DNA from: Trichuris trichiura
Lineage: Eukaryota > Nematoda > Enoplea > Trichinellida > Trichuridae
Length of the DNA: 64,000 nucleotides
Direction: 5' to 3'
NCBI GenBank assembly: GCA_037903355.1
Contig: JBAJFE010000061.1
Span: forward strand, 186,001 to 250,000
The notes under the pieces are model-generated. The model did not search any database. It was not told the DNA's origin and worked only from the letters and a program-made list of their open reading frames with translations. Every line of letters starts with the position of its first letter. The first letter of the stretch is position 1. This document shows, piece after piece, positions 24,009 through 34,500 of the stretch. Both the position numbers and the translations under genes were made by a program.

Positions 24009-26032
24009 ATGAGTTGTAAACGACTTTTCGGTTTGCATCATGGCAGAAAAGGTTGCAAAAAGGTGACGCGGTTTTTCTTGTTTTCTCATCGCGCTTTCTT
24101 CTTGCAGCGATTGTAAGTTCGCTTCAATTTTACGCTACCGCATCCGAACAGCAGCCAAAGAAGCAGAAGGTTTGTCCAATTTTTCTTTTCAACAACTATA
24201 GCGCTGCTTCGTGTGACAGACCACTTTTGGGCCGCTGAAAGATGAGGACCGCATTTTTACTAATCTTTACGGCAGACATGATTGGAAACTGAAAGGCGCG
24301 CTCAGCAGGGTAGCATCTTGTTCAAGTCGTACATCTTGGAAGACCTTAAAGAATGCCAAACTTTCCAGGGTGATTGGTATAAGACAAAGGAAATTTTGTT
24401 GAAAGGATCCGAATGGATCATACAAGAAGTGAAGGAATCCGGATTGCGCGGTCGTGGTGGTGCAGGGTTCCCGGCCGGCATGAAGTGGAGCTTCATGTGC
24501 AAACCTCATGACGGCAGGTATCCGCAAAACATTGCACGATTCCGAGAAGTGAGCGCTTCCATCTTAGACCCCGTTATCTTGTCATCAATGCGGACGAAGG
24601 GGAACCGGGTACCTGTAAGGATCGCGAAATAATGCGACATGATCCTCACAAGCTCCTCGAGGGTTGTCTAATAGCTGGTAGCGCAATGGGTGCGCGCGCA
24701 GCGTACATATACATTCGAGGTGAATTCTACAATGAAAGTATCAACCTTCAGATGGCTATTAAAGAGGTAAGCTACTTTCGTTACTCATTTTACCTTGCAA
24801 ATATAAGAATCGTCTTCGCAGGCTTACGAGGCCGGTTTGATCGGTCGGAATGCGTGTGGTTCCGGTTATGACTTTGATATCTTTGTTCATCGAGGCGCCG
24901 GGGCCTACATATGCGGCGAAGAAACTGTAATCCACTTGTCCTTGAAGGCGTAGTCTTCAAGTTTATGCCCATTTCAGGCCTTGCTTGAGTCTTTGGAAGG
25001 AAAGCAGGGAAAACCTCGATTGAAACCTCCATTTCCAGCCGAAGTAGGACTTTTCGGTTGTCCCACGACCGTGACTAACGTCGAAACCGTTGCTGTTTCT
25101 CCGGTACGCAATATGCTTTCCAGGGCATATTTTATACGCTCCGGTTCTGTTAGACAATTTGCAGACGAGGAGGAGCTTGGTTTGCTTCATTCGGGCGCGA
25201 AAGAAACCATGGCACCAAGGTAGGCCGCCGTGCAGGTAGCTCTTGTTCATTGGTTGTATATTTTATAGTTGTTTTGCATTTCTGGTCATGTAAATAACAC
25301 CTTGCACCGTTGAAGAAGAAATGTCCATTCCAATGAAAGAATTAATAGAGCGACATGCCGGAGGTGTAATCGGAGGATGGGATAACCTGCTGGCCGTTAT
25401 TCCAGGCGGCTCATCGACACCATTGTTACCAAAACGGTGGGTCGTCTTTCACATTTGGCTGTTAAAATATTTGGAAAATGTGTTGTATTGAATTCTAGGA
25501 TTTGCGACGATGTTATGATGGACTTTGACGCGCTTATGAAAGTCAATTCCGGTTTGGGAACCGCGGCCGTAACCGTCATGAATAAGCAAACCGACGTAGT
25601 CAAAGCCATAGCTCGACTTTCCACCTTCTACGAACACGAGACATGCGGCCAGGTACACATCACTACCGTATGTATATTTGAAAGATAGGTACCTTGTCAT
25701 TTGAAGTGCACGCCTTGCCGGGAAGGTTGCCCATGGCTGAAAAAGATAATGTGGCGGTTTGTGAAGGGATACGCAGTACCTGAGGAGCTGGACATGATTT
25801 GGGAACTTAGCAAGCAGATGGAAGGGCATACAATCTGTGCTTTAGCAGAGGCGGCTGCTTGGCCAGTGCAGGTTACTGTTAAGACTTCGTTTTTCCTTTA
25901 CTTATCACAAGCAATTCTCTCCAGGGACTTGTACGTCATTTTCGCCCTGAGCTAGAGCAAAGAATGAAAGACATCCCGTCCATTCGTAGAAAAATGCAAG
26001 ATTCCTTGAATGAGCGTTTGGCCAACGCTTAA
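24009..26032 (+). CDS. NDUFV1: Mitochondrial complex I 51-kDa flavoprotein subunit (FMN and iron-sulfur N3)
   Basis: This subunit oxidises NADH at the tip of complex I. Exon 24009-24051 opens with a basic mitochondrial presequence ([14 protein letters not shown]) and splices in phase to a second exon. Conserved blocks follow: [39 protein letters not shown] (NADH/FMN site), [66 protein letters not shown] and [16 protein letters not shown]. The CxxCxxxxC of cluster N3 ([11 protein letters not shown]) is present, with the distal cysteine in HTICAL. Oddities: the expected [11 protein letters not shown] is broken by one extra base near 25299, and the usual GDGAAWP reads AEAAAWP. Length and all other blocks are normal, so an error in the assembled sequence is the likely cause of the frame break. 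Confidence 0.95.
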
Positions 26033-26326
26033 GACCATTAGCAGTTCGCTTCGGTGTCAGAGTAGAGACATCGATTCGACGAATGAATTTATGTAAATTT
26101 TGAAATTCGAATTTTCAAAGTGGTACAGTCCGGATTTTCACGTTAGCATTCATTAATACATGTCCGCAACGTCAAATGCAAGTTCTTTTCCCGTCTTTAG
26201 CGGCTATTTAGCTATTGTCTTTTCGGTCAGTTTCCAGGAAAATATTTTCGCGGAATAACGTAAGCGTAGAGACAATTTTAACACGCGCGGGAACAGTACG
26301 GCTTTCGCATTCCTATTATGGAATGT

Positions 26327-28632
26327 TCATCGACTCTCCCGCCAAGTGCAATAGTTCGATCGGCAGTTCTGCTCAAGTTGGAGAACTCGTTGCTCCGTCA
26401 AATCGCACGTTCGCTTTACCTGTATATTTTTCTCGGCCAACTGACGCTTCAAATTGACAATATTTCTGCTAAGTTGATTGAGCGATTCGTAGTCGTACTC
26501 CTGTTCGAAAAGGTCGAATACGTTCTTCGGTAGAGGCTCATTTTCAATGAGTAGTTTGTCCTTACGCAGAATTTCTCTACCCTTCTCGAGCAGCAGTCGT
26601 TTGGCTTCGGGATATTTTTCCAACGATTCGAAAAGGTCACTTTTCGAAAGTGCGAACAATTCGGAAAAGCCGACGCTGCGCACGCTGGTGGTGCGCCTAT
26701 TTCCGTTACGATTGCCCGGAATGTCCATGATGCTGAGCTCGCCAAAAACGCTTCCCTCCTTAAGCGTTACCAGAACTGTGACACCGTCGTCGGCAACGAC
26801 GTTGAGCAAACCTTTCTTCACAATGTACATGTCCTTTCCAATTTCTCCCTTACGGCATATGTAGTCGCCAGGGCTGAAAATTTGCAATTTCAACTTTAGC
26901 GCTATCTCGGTGAGCAGTCCGGGATCGCAGTCTTTGAAGAGACTCGCTTTTTTCAGCGTTCGAATGTGCAACGCTATGGCCAGCTGGGTGCGCAAATTCA
27001 ACGGCAGCATTGCCATGACGGCGTCCTCGTTTATGGCATGCTTCTGTTCCCAAACGTAAGTGAACCAAGAGATGACACGCTTGCGAAGCTCCAAGTTGAC
27101 TTTGCGCATTTCCATAAAATTCTTTACGCCGTCAAAGCAACTTCGGAACGTGGAGCGTTGTTGATTCATGCCTGCGACAACGATTCTGACGTTGCCTGCA
27201 AAAAGGCTATTTTTTGAAATTACACAACGGGGGCGAACTGCTGTTCCCCGTTCGGGTTAACGTCACGTAGCTCGAACGGACGCATAGCTTTATGCTTAAA
27301 ATCATGATAGACCTGTTCAATGCAGTAAAGTATAAATAAAATATTCCTAGTTAGAAAAGCTGTGAAATGACATGATAAAGCGTATAAAGTAGTCTTCCTA
27401 CCTATCAAGCCGGCTAGTATGAGAGTTCCAGCGACGAAGTTGACAATGGTGAACACGTATTGTCCAATCTCGATTGGAACAGGTTGTTCGCCAACGCTGA
27501 TCAATACGAGCGCAGCCCAGTAGAGGCAAAGTAGATAATGCTTCAAAAGTATAGGATATTGTATGACGCCACAAGTGCCTGTTCCAACGACTTCGGGCGG
27601 CTGCTGACAGGTCGAATTAGCGCAGTCGAACGTGACATCCAGTATACGCTCCGAATTGTATACCCACGAGTCGCTTTCCAAACCGTACGCCGTGCTGACC
27701 AAAAAATAAAAGCAGGTAGCCCAATGAAAAATCAAGTAAACAATGACCATAAGTTGAACAGTTCGAAACAGATTCGGCATGCTGGTTTCTGTTTCGGCGA
27801 AGTTCACAAATTGCACCACTCTGTTATAACGTAGCAGACGATTGAAACGGGATAGAATAACCACCGATGATGGTAGAGGCAATAAGCCAAGAATATGATC
27901 GGTCGGCAAGCTGGCCACTGCGGACAACGCAAAGGGTTTTGTCTTCAGGTTGCTTTTCATCACTCGATGGCGATCAGTGACCGGCATTCCGTGTTCATAG
28001 AATACCAATCTTAGTTCCACGTAACAATCGAACAAGTAAACCGCGTCGCTTAGGTAGTTAAGTGCAAGCCAAACGGAGTGAAGTTGCTCTTCCAATTCGT
28101 AGAAGGAAAATCTGGCTATTATAGTGACCAAATTGTATAAGTACGTTAAGGTGACGACGCCAAGCCAAATTTTGTACCAAGTCTCCTTGAAGTCGATCGT
28201 TTCGTGGAGCAGCTTATTGGCCCATTGGTTTGCAAGCTTTTTAAGGCTGCTCAACCCTGAAACCGTTGGCTCGCCGATGTTAAGTACAACCGACGCATTC
28301 GAGTCTTTTCTTGAATGCAACGAATCCTTCGAACTCGATTTTACCAGTTCGTCCAAGTCGTAGCGGATGCCTTCGGTTGACCGGCGACGCTCGACACGGT
28401 TCAGCCAGTTTTGTATGCAAATTAGCGTTTTGGCAACTCTCACAGCCGATGGCCGTCTCTCGGCGTTGTCCAAAGGCAGACTTTCAATGGCTTCGCTGCT
28501 TGGCGTTTGTCCAACAAGGCGACTGGAATGCCCATTTTGGTCAGCGTCCTTTGGCTCTACTGGTTCAGATACAGCGGTTATCGAACGACTGTGCAGCTGC
28601 GGGTTTGTGGCCGCCATTTCCCGAGCGTACAT
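26327..28632 (-). CDS. Cyclic-nucleotide-gated cation channel subunit
   Basis: CNG channels turn cGMP or cAMP changes into membrane current in sensory neurons. I take the ATG at 28632 because the frame has a stop codon just above an upstream GTG. The N-terminus is polar; residues from about 150 hold six membrane segments, with an S4-like RFNRLLRYNRVVQF, a pore YWAALVLISVGEQPVP and S6. A single intron of about 210 bp after GLIG joins the C-linker (FMEMRKVNLELRKRV). The cyclic-nucleotide domain shows SPGDYICRKGEIGKDMYIVK, GSVFGELSIM and RRTTSVRSVGFSELFAL. A leucine-rich coiled coil near the end resembles the CLZ of A-type subunits. The pore SVGEQPVP differs from the A-subunit TIGETPPP and the B-subunit TIGGLPEP, so I leave the subtype open. 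The 3' end abuts convergent NDUFV1, about 295 bp away. Confidence 0.9.
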
Positions 28633-29463
28633 AGCGTCGTTACCAACTGTCACATGTTAGCACTTCTTGCTAACGTAATGGCAGCGGTCACTGCTATGGA
28701 AACTTCAATCAACAAAGCCGTCTCAGCTGCTAGCTCGCCTTTGTCGTCGGTCGTTGCTGAACTTTCAACTTGGCGGAAATTTAATTGATATTTTAAATTC
28801 GTAAAACAAGATTGATTATGCAAATAAACAAGCCGTAAAAACCAGGGGTTACGGTCGGAATCCCGAATTCGTCGAAAATAAGTTGTAAAGTTTGGCCTTT
28901 GCTAGTTCTCTGCATCGGCATTTTTTAGATAAGGAATGTATTTGGTCTCGTTTTTTAGATCAATAACTTTAAACATGACCGCTATTATAATGCCTCCGCT
29001 CAAATACATTCCTTATCTGGGCGTCAATGGAGAAATGGCACAAGGCCAAACTTTACAATGTATTTTCGACCTATCCGAGATTTTGACCACTGCTGGATGG
29101 TCGGTTATGCCAAAATTAACGCGCCTAAGGTGTTACCATCCAAGGAGAGCTCTTTAAGGCTTCCCACCTAAAAACGTGACATTAATATCCTGGACAGGAG
29201 GCTTTTTATGGCAAAGTAATTTTGGTTTTTTTATGTCAGCGTAAATAAGAACTAAGAATTTTTCGATAGTGACAAGGTGAACACTAGTCGATCGATAGAT
29301 TATTACTAACAGAACTGATAGTTCAGATTTATGAATAACAAAATTACTATTTGATGTTAAGAAAACTTAGCATCGCAGTTTCAAGAAACTTGGGCGGAAA
29401 ATAAAACCGCTTTCTTTACTTTTGCACGTCGTTAACGGAATATTACCTGCAGCTTTTTAACAG
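28633..29463. other. Intergenic with an 18-bp inverted repeat and a short ORF
   Basis: Lies between the CNG channel start and the serine-protease-like stop, both on the minus strand, so it holds the promoter of one and the 3' region of the other. A plus-strand ORF, 28975-29157 (about 60 codons from its ATG), overlaps one arm of the inverted repeat and has no recognised domain. No RNA gene was found. Confidence 0.5.
28927..29018. repeat. Perfect 18-bp inverted repeat, 56-bp loop
   Basis: Bases 28927-28944 (agataaggaatgtatttg) are the exact reverse complement of 29001-29018. The pair lies about 300-390 bp upstream of the CNG channel ATG. It may be a regulatory dyad, a small foldback element or part of a transcript hairpin. 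No target-site duplication is visible at its edges. Confidence 0.85.
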
Positions 29464-30447
29464 TCATAGCAATGGCAAGTCACTGCTGTTGAATTTTGAC
29501 GTATTAACAAAATAGCCAAGAAACTTTGAATGCTCGTGTTTTACAAGGTTGACGTGTACGCCGGTAAGGAATACTCTGTTTTCGCGGAGGCACACCAAAG
29601 GTGAGCCGGAAAACTGCGGCGAACAAAAAAATGAATCCTTCCGCTAAAGAAGATGTTTTTTTCAACTTACCACGGAATCTTTACTCTTCAACTGCTTAGC
29701 GCAGATATCATCGTCCACCATTGTTTGGGCAATGCCGTTTCTGGTACATTCAAGCGTTGGTACTACCGTTGACGGCATCGTTGTCAACACGCCGTGATGA
29801 AATATGGACACGTAGCAAATTTCATTGCGTTTTAGGCTTTTCGATAGTCCCAGGCATACTGGCGATGCCGACGAGTTGAAGCTTATAGGTTCACGTAAAA
29901 ACAATAAAGCAAGGTCTTGCGAAGGATCGCTGCTAACGTTAAGGTTAACATGATGGCGCACCTGTCCCTTATGTCCTGTTTTTGTAGTGGGTGAAAGTTT
30001 GGTCGCGCCATAGTAGACCTTAATTGCGTATTCTCCTTGATGATGCTTTGACATTCTACAAAAGTAAGAATAGCAAAAGAGGAAGGCAGTGAATTAAAAT
30101 GCGACTCACTTTACGCATCGTGACGCGGTGAGAACTGTACTTGAACTATTCTCCGACGCAGGCAGTAGTACTCCAAGGCATTTAGCCAACTTTGTTTTTT
30201 TCTTCATGATTATGACAGTCCATGGATTTGCTTTCAATGAATCTTTTCCAATAAAATATTTTTGCACAACCATACCGCCATGTTTATTCGGGTTACCGCA
30301 ATTCAAAGGCGCTTCCCGAATTGACTGAAAATCAAACGCTACGATTTAAAAACGAGCATCAATTATGGTAATATATCCTACCGCGTAGCCGACATTAATG
30401 ACCAGTAGAAAAAGTGCGCAGAAAATTTGAATTTCTTCCTTTCTCAT
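29464..30447 (-). CDS. Secreted trypsin-fold (S1) protein, probably inactive
   Basis: Four exons: 30382-30447, 30110-30324, 29671-30055 and 29464-29613, all joining in frame. Exon 1 is a signal peptide ending in NVGYA. The mature part opens with a cysteine-containing segment (LNCGNPNKHGG) and NPWTVIIMK, typical of the S1 fold. The region of the catalytic histidine reads VLTASRCVK instead of VLTAAHC, so His is replaced by Arg. The aspartate motif is intact (QDLALLFLREPI). The serine motif reads VFSGSPLVC instead of GDSGGPLVC: Ser is kept but the preceding Asp is Phe. Family knowledge says loss of His57 abolishes normal catalysis, so this is likely a secreted pseudoprotease. It is short for the fold, with an early end (SSDLPLL). 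Expanded secreted S1-like families are known from whipworms. Confidence 0.82.
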
Positions 30448-31548
30448 ATCAATTACTCTTTGACAATGATCAGCGCTGTCCCCTATTTATTGTAGTCCAT
30501 TAAGCATTTCGTTTAGCCAATCTGTTTACACAATAATTGCTTCGTTCTTGAATAGGCTGACTGTTTAATTTATTGAAGGTTAAACCATTCCGCTTTTGCT
30601 AGTAAGTGTCTAACGTACGTGGTCGACTCGTTTATTGTACTTCATTTAGCTCCTGGGCATTTTCGCGATTCTCATGAGACGTCGTCAGCGTTCTTATTAT
30701 GATTGAATACTATGACGTTTCCCTTTAGTATAAAAGCTCACGGCAGCCACTTAGCCGACTTTGGCGACCGAATGAGTATGTATGCTTCAAAGCTTTTTGT
30801 AAAATCTACAATTATTATCAATAGAGCGAACAAATAATCTTCTTTGTTGCCTTCCTATTATCTGCATTTAGCTGTTATCAATGCGTCGGCTTATTTGCTT
30901 GAAAAAATTAAGCGTCATTGGCCGTTCAGCACAGCAGACAAAAGCGGCTGAATGTAAATACTAGTGGCACACTGGTAATTCTACCTGACGATGTACCTCT
31001 GTGTGGTATCCGCGTGAAAAGTTTTGTGTCACCCATTCTACTTACCGTCCAAAGACAGCATACGTGTCTACAGGTGCCAACTGGCGAACAAGAGGGAAAA
31101 TTATATAGATTATTCAATTTTCCACCGCCTAGATGCTAAGCAAACCTTGTTTACGTTGTTTTTAAAAAAATATATGATCTAGCAAAGCACAGAATCAACA
31201 AGCAGAGGAAATTATTATTAATGCTATTCCATGTCAATTCAGGATCGAAGTTAAAGACTGAAGATCGGTCCCAGAAGTTTTGCCGCTCAAACACTACTTG
31301 TTACGAAAGTTATACGATAACAATATCATAAAACTTTCGTAGCACGTAGAGAACAGTCCAAACAAAATCAAGTCGTTCATTGTCTCAATGGCTTTCATTA
31401 TAATAATGATAACGTTAAAAAAACTCTTAACATAACAGTCAAATTAAGAAAGGGAGTATGGAATGAGTTTAAAAGTTCAACTGTGCGTATGCAAATAGCA
31501 ACAAAGTTTACAATAGGTGTCACTTTCCTCAACTTTCCGATGAGATAT
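30448..31548. other. Intergenic; possible small gene with TATA-like box
   Basis: A tataaaag sequence at 30729-30736 precedes an ATG at 30772 on the plus strand by about 40 bp. From there a short reading frame could splice over a small intron ending in gcatttag near 30870, giving a peptide of a few dozen residues, but the frames are ambiguous. No homology is recognised. The promoter of the serine-protease-like gene lies in the left part on the minus strand, and the SMC2 3' untranslated region lies at the right end. Confidence 0.35.
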
Positions 31549-34500
31549 CTAAAGTTGAATGTTTGCATTTTCGAGTAAACATATAAAAAGAGAGGGTTTA
31601 CCGTGTCGTCTTGCCGAACTAAAAGAACTGTTGAGCTCGATCTTGCCAATATCAGTGCGAATGTTCGCCAACTTTGACCTAACGGCCGCTCTAAACTCTT
31701 CCTCCTTTTGATGCCGCTTTCTAATGGCCGCAATGGCATCTCTGGACATCGGCCGATACTTTGAACCGAGCGTACGAGTTACATTTGACTGGCCATTTTC
31801 CAGCCTCGTTCGATACAATACATTAGCATTGGAAAACATTCCTTCTTTCAACGAAACTACCAAAAACTTAAATACAAATCGATCAACTTTAAACGAATGA
31901 ACATGCGCTACGCGTACCTGAGAATGCGGGAATTTCTCTCTTATCATTTCGCCTATTCTCTCCGTATGCACCACGTCCAGCGCGGCGTCAATTTCGTCTA
32001 AAATGTAAACGGGAGCAGGCTTAAACAATAGCATTGCAAATATCAATGCCAATGCGACCAGCGAGCTGAAAAGATAAAGAAAAATTGGAATTGACGCTTT
32101 TCGTAAGCGATAAGCGTAATACCGCTGTCCACCGGACAATTCGGTTAACGATTCCAACCATTGACCAGCAAATGCCACTTTGATTTCCAAGCCTTTAAGA
32201 ATGTCGGACGCGTCGACCGGCACCAGTTTGACGTTCACGTCTGGTAGCATAATGTTCATTATAGCGTCGAAGTCTTTGTTTATTTGCATAAGGGCAATTT
32301 CCAACGCGTTACGCTTCTTCTCTTGCATAATTTTCAAAACTTTCATTATTTCCTCCTTATCTTTTTCGCACTTTTGCCTTTTTTCTTCGATTACTCGTAG
32401 CTTAAAGGAAAGCAATTGCAAAGAATTATAAAGTTGAACAATCTTGAAAGGCAACTCGCCTTCACGGAGAGGCACTCGTAAAGGTCGACGTGCTTTTTCT
32501 TCGATTGAGAATGTACCGGTTTTATCGTGCTCTTAATGGTCGCTATCTCTGCTTCGATTCTGTCCAGCTCGGAGGAGCCGTGAGGAAATTCCGAATCTGG
32601 TTGGCCAAACTTGTGCTTTTCCTCTTGAATCCACGAATGAGCAGCAACGTATTTCTTCATCTGTAAAAAAAAATAAGGCGTGCGCGCGCAGTTTCAGTTT
32701 TCAAACATAAGTCAAAGGAGTAGCATACACACACACCTTTTGTTGCCATTCGTCCAGAGTTGCACGCGCTCTTTTTTCGTCGTGTTCCAGTTCGCGAACC
32801 TTCAACTCTTCTTGCTGAGCCTGACGTTGAAGATCCGAAGCTTTGGCTAGCTTCTTCTCCATTTCTTCGCTTTCCGCTTCCTGAGCGCCTCGCCGAGCGA
32901 ACAGCGCTTCTCTGACGACCTTCGATGCAGCCTACAACTTTTAAAAATTACATCCCGAATGGAATGTAGGCGGGAAGATGCCTCCAGTTTTTCCGCAACG
33001 GCCTTCTTGCGGTTCTTCTCCTCGTCAAGTTGTGCTATGATGCTACGTAATACTTCAATCTCGCTGTTCGATTCGATTATCATATCGTCTAAAACCTTTA
33101 CGTCCCCTTCGATGTTGTAAAATTCCTGAAAATAAAGCCGATAACATAAATGCCATTAAAGGTAGGCTTAAGTAACAATTTTTACCTTCTCCTTTTCGTC
33201 CAACAAATGTCGCTTGGCGGCCTCCTCCTTCTCGGCTGCTTTTCTAGCCTTGTCCGCCTTTTTCAATTCCGCCTCTTTGTTGTTTTCGCTACTATTAAGA
33301 ATTCTTTCAATCTCTTCCGCTTCGGCGATGGCTTTTTCCCTTCGAACCTTTAAGTCGGCCAGCTCGGCATGCAAACTTTCTGCACAGATTGTTTAGCTCA
33401 AACGAAAGCCGGCAAATTTAAAAAAAAAAGAGCTGACCAATCTCGGCGCGAGCTTCGGCAATCAATTTATTGCAGGCGGTAGTTCGACTTTCCTCCACTG
33501 CTTTTTCCAAATGCTCTTTCTCCGTTTGCGCACGCTTCAGTTGATCGTACAATTGTTGATGCTTTCCGCGCGTCATTTGCATTTTGTCCAGTCGACTCCT
33601 CAAATGGTGAACTTTTTCGCGGGCAGCGAAAAGTTCGTCGTAGAGCGATTGATTCTCCGCCCTCAGCTCCATCAAGTAACCGCGCGAAGGTTTGCTGCCT
33701 AAAAAAGATTTTTACACCTCTTAGCCTACTCCAATGGGATTTCCCCCTAAATGGTCACCTCCGCAAAGAGTGCCGACCGGATTGAATTGGTCACCGTCGT
33801 AGGTGACAGTCACCTGCATAACGTCGGGATGGAAAGCTACCTTCTTGGCAATGTCCGACGTCGGACAGACCAGCTGATCACCAAAGACGAACTCTATTGC
33901 CTTTTGAACTTTCGGATCGAAATCAAGCAAGTTGACAGCCAAATCGCAATTCTTCTTTCCAACCTGAACATCATTTAACTGTAGCACAATTCGCGTTAAC
34001 AAAATTAATGGTTTTTTAGAACATTCTACGTGACAGAGAGAGAGAGAAGGAATGAATTTATGCTTTCTTAAAATTACAGCTCGGTTTGCCATATGATCTT
34101 ATACTGCTTTTAATGTATTTCCCCAAAGTAGTAAGATCAGAACGATCTCTGTGGAGCGACAAAAAGTAAATATCGTCTAGCTTCTATTCCATGCCACGCA
34201 GTCATGGCTAAAATAACTGCCTGTACTAAATGCCCGCCAGTTTTCCTTTCTTATTAATTCGAAATGACGTTACAATGAAAGGACCTTGAGAGCGTCTACA
34301 GTAGCCAAACTTAGCTGCTCACTGCTTACTGTAATAATTAGCATACAAGTTTACTGAAGCCAAAAGGACAACAAATACGTAAATGACAACACAGCAGGAG
34401 TTAAAATATCTTAGTTTCTCGTAACGGCCGTCTCTTTGTATTTATACACTGACGACCAATAGTAACTAATTCAAAAACTTTATATTATCTTTTAGCTCTT

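Noticed and set aside
25291..25340. An extra 50-bp intron explaining the NDUFV1 frame break
   Set aside because: A GT and an AG exist at the right spacing, but joining them leaves the wrong phase and would delete the conserved CTVEEEM segment.
26547..26864. Serine-rich plus-strand ORF opposite the CNG channel
   Set aside because: It mirrors the cyclic-nucleotide-binding exon on the minus strand; the serine richness comes from the antisense of common codons.
33699..33730. A second GC-AG intron in SMC2
   Set aside because: It would be only about 27 bp long. A normal 68-bp GT-AG intron starting after GTLCGG restores the frame and the hinge motif.
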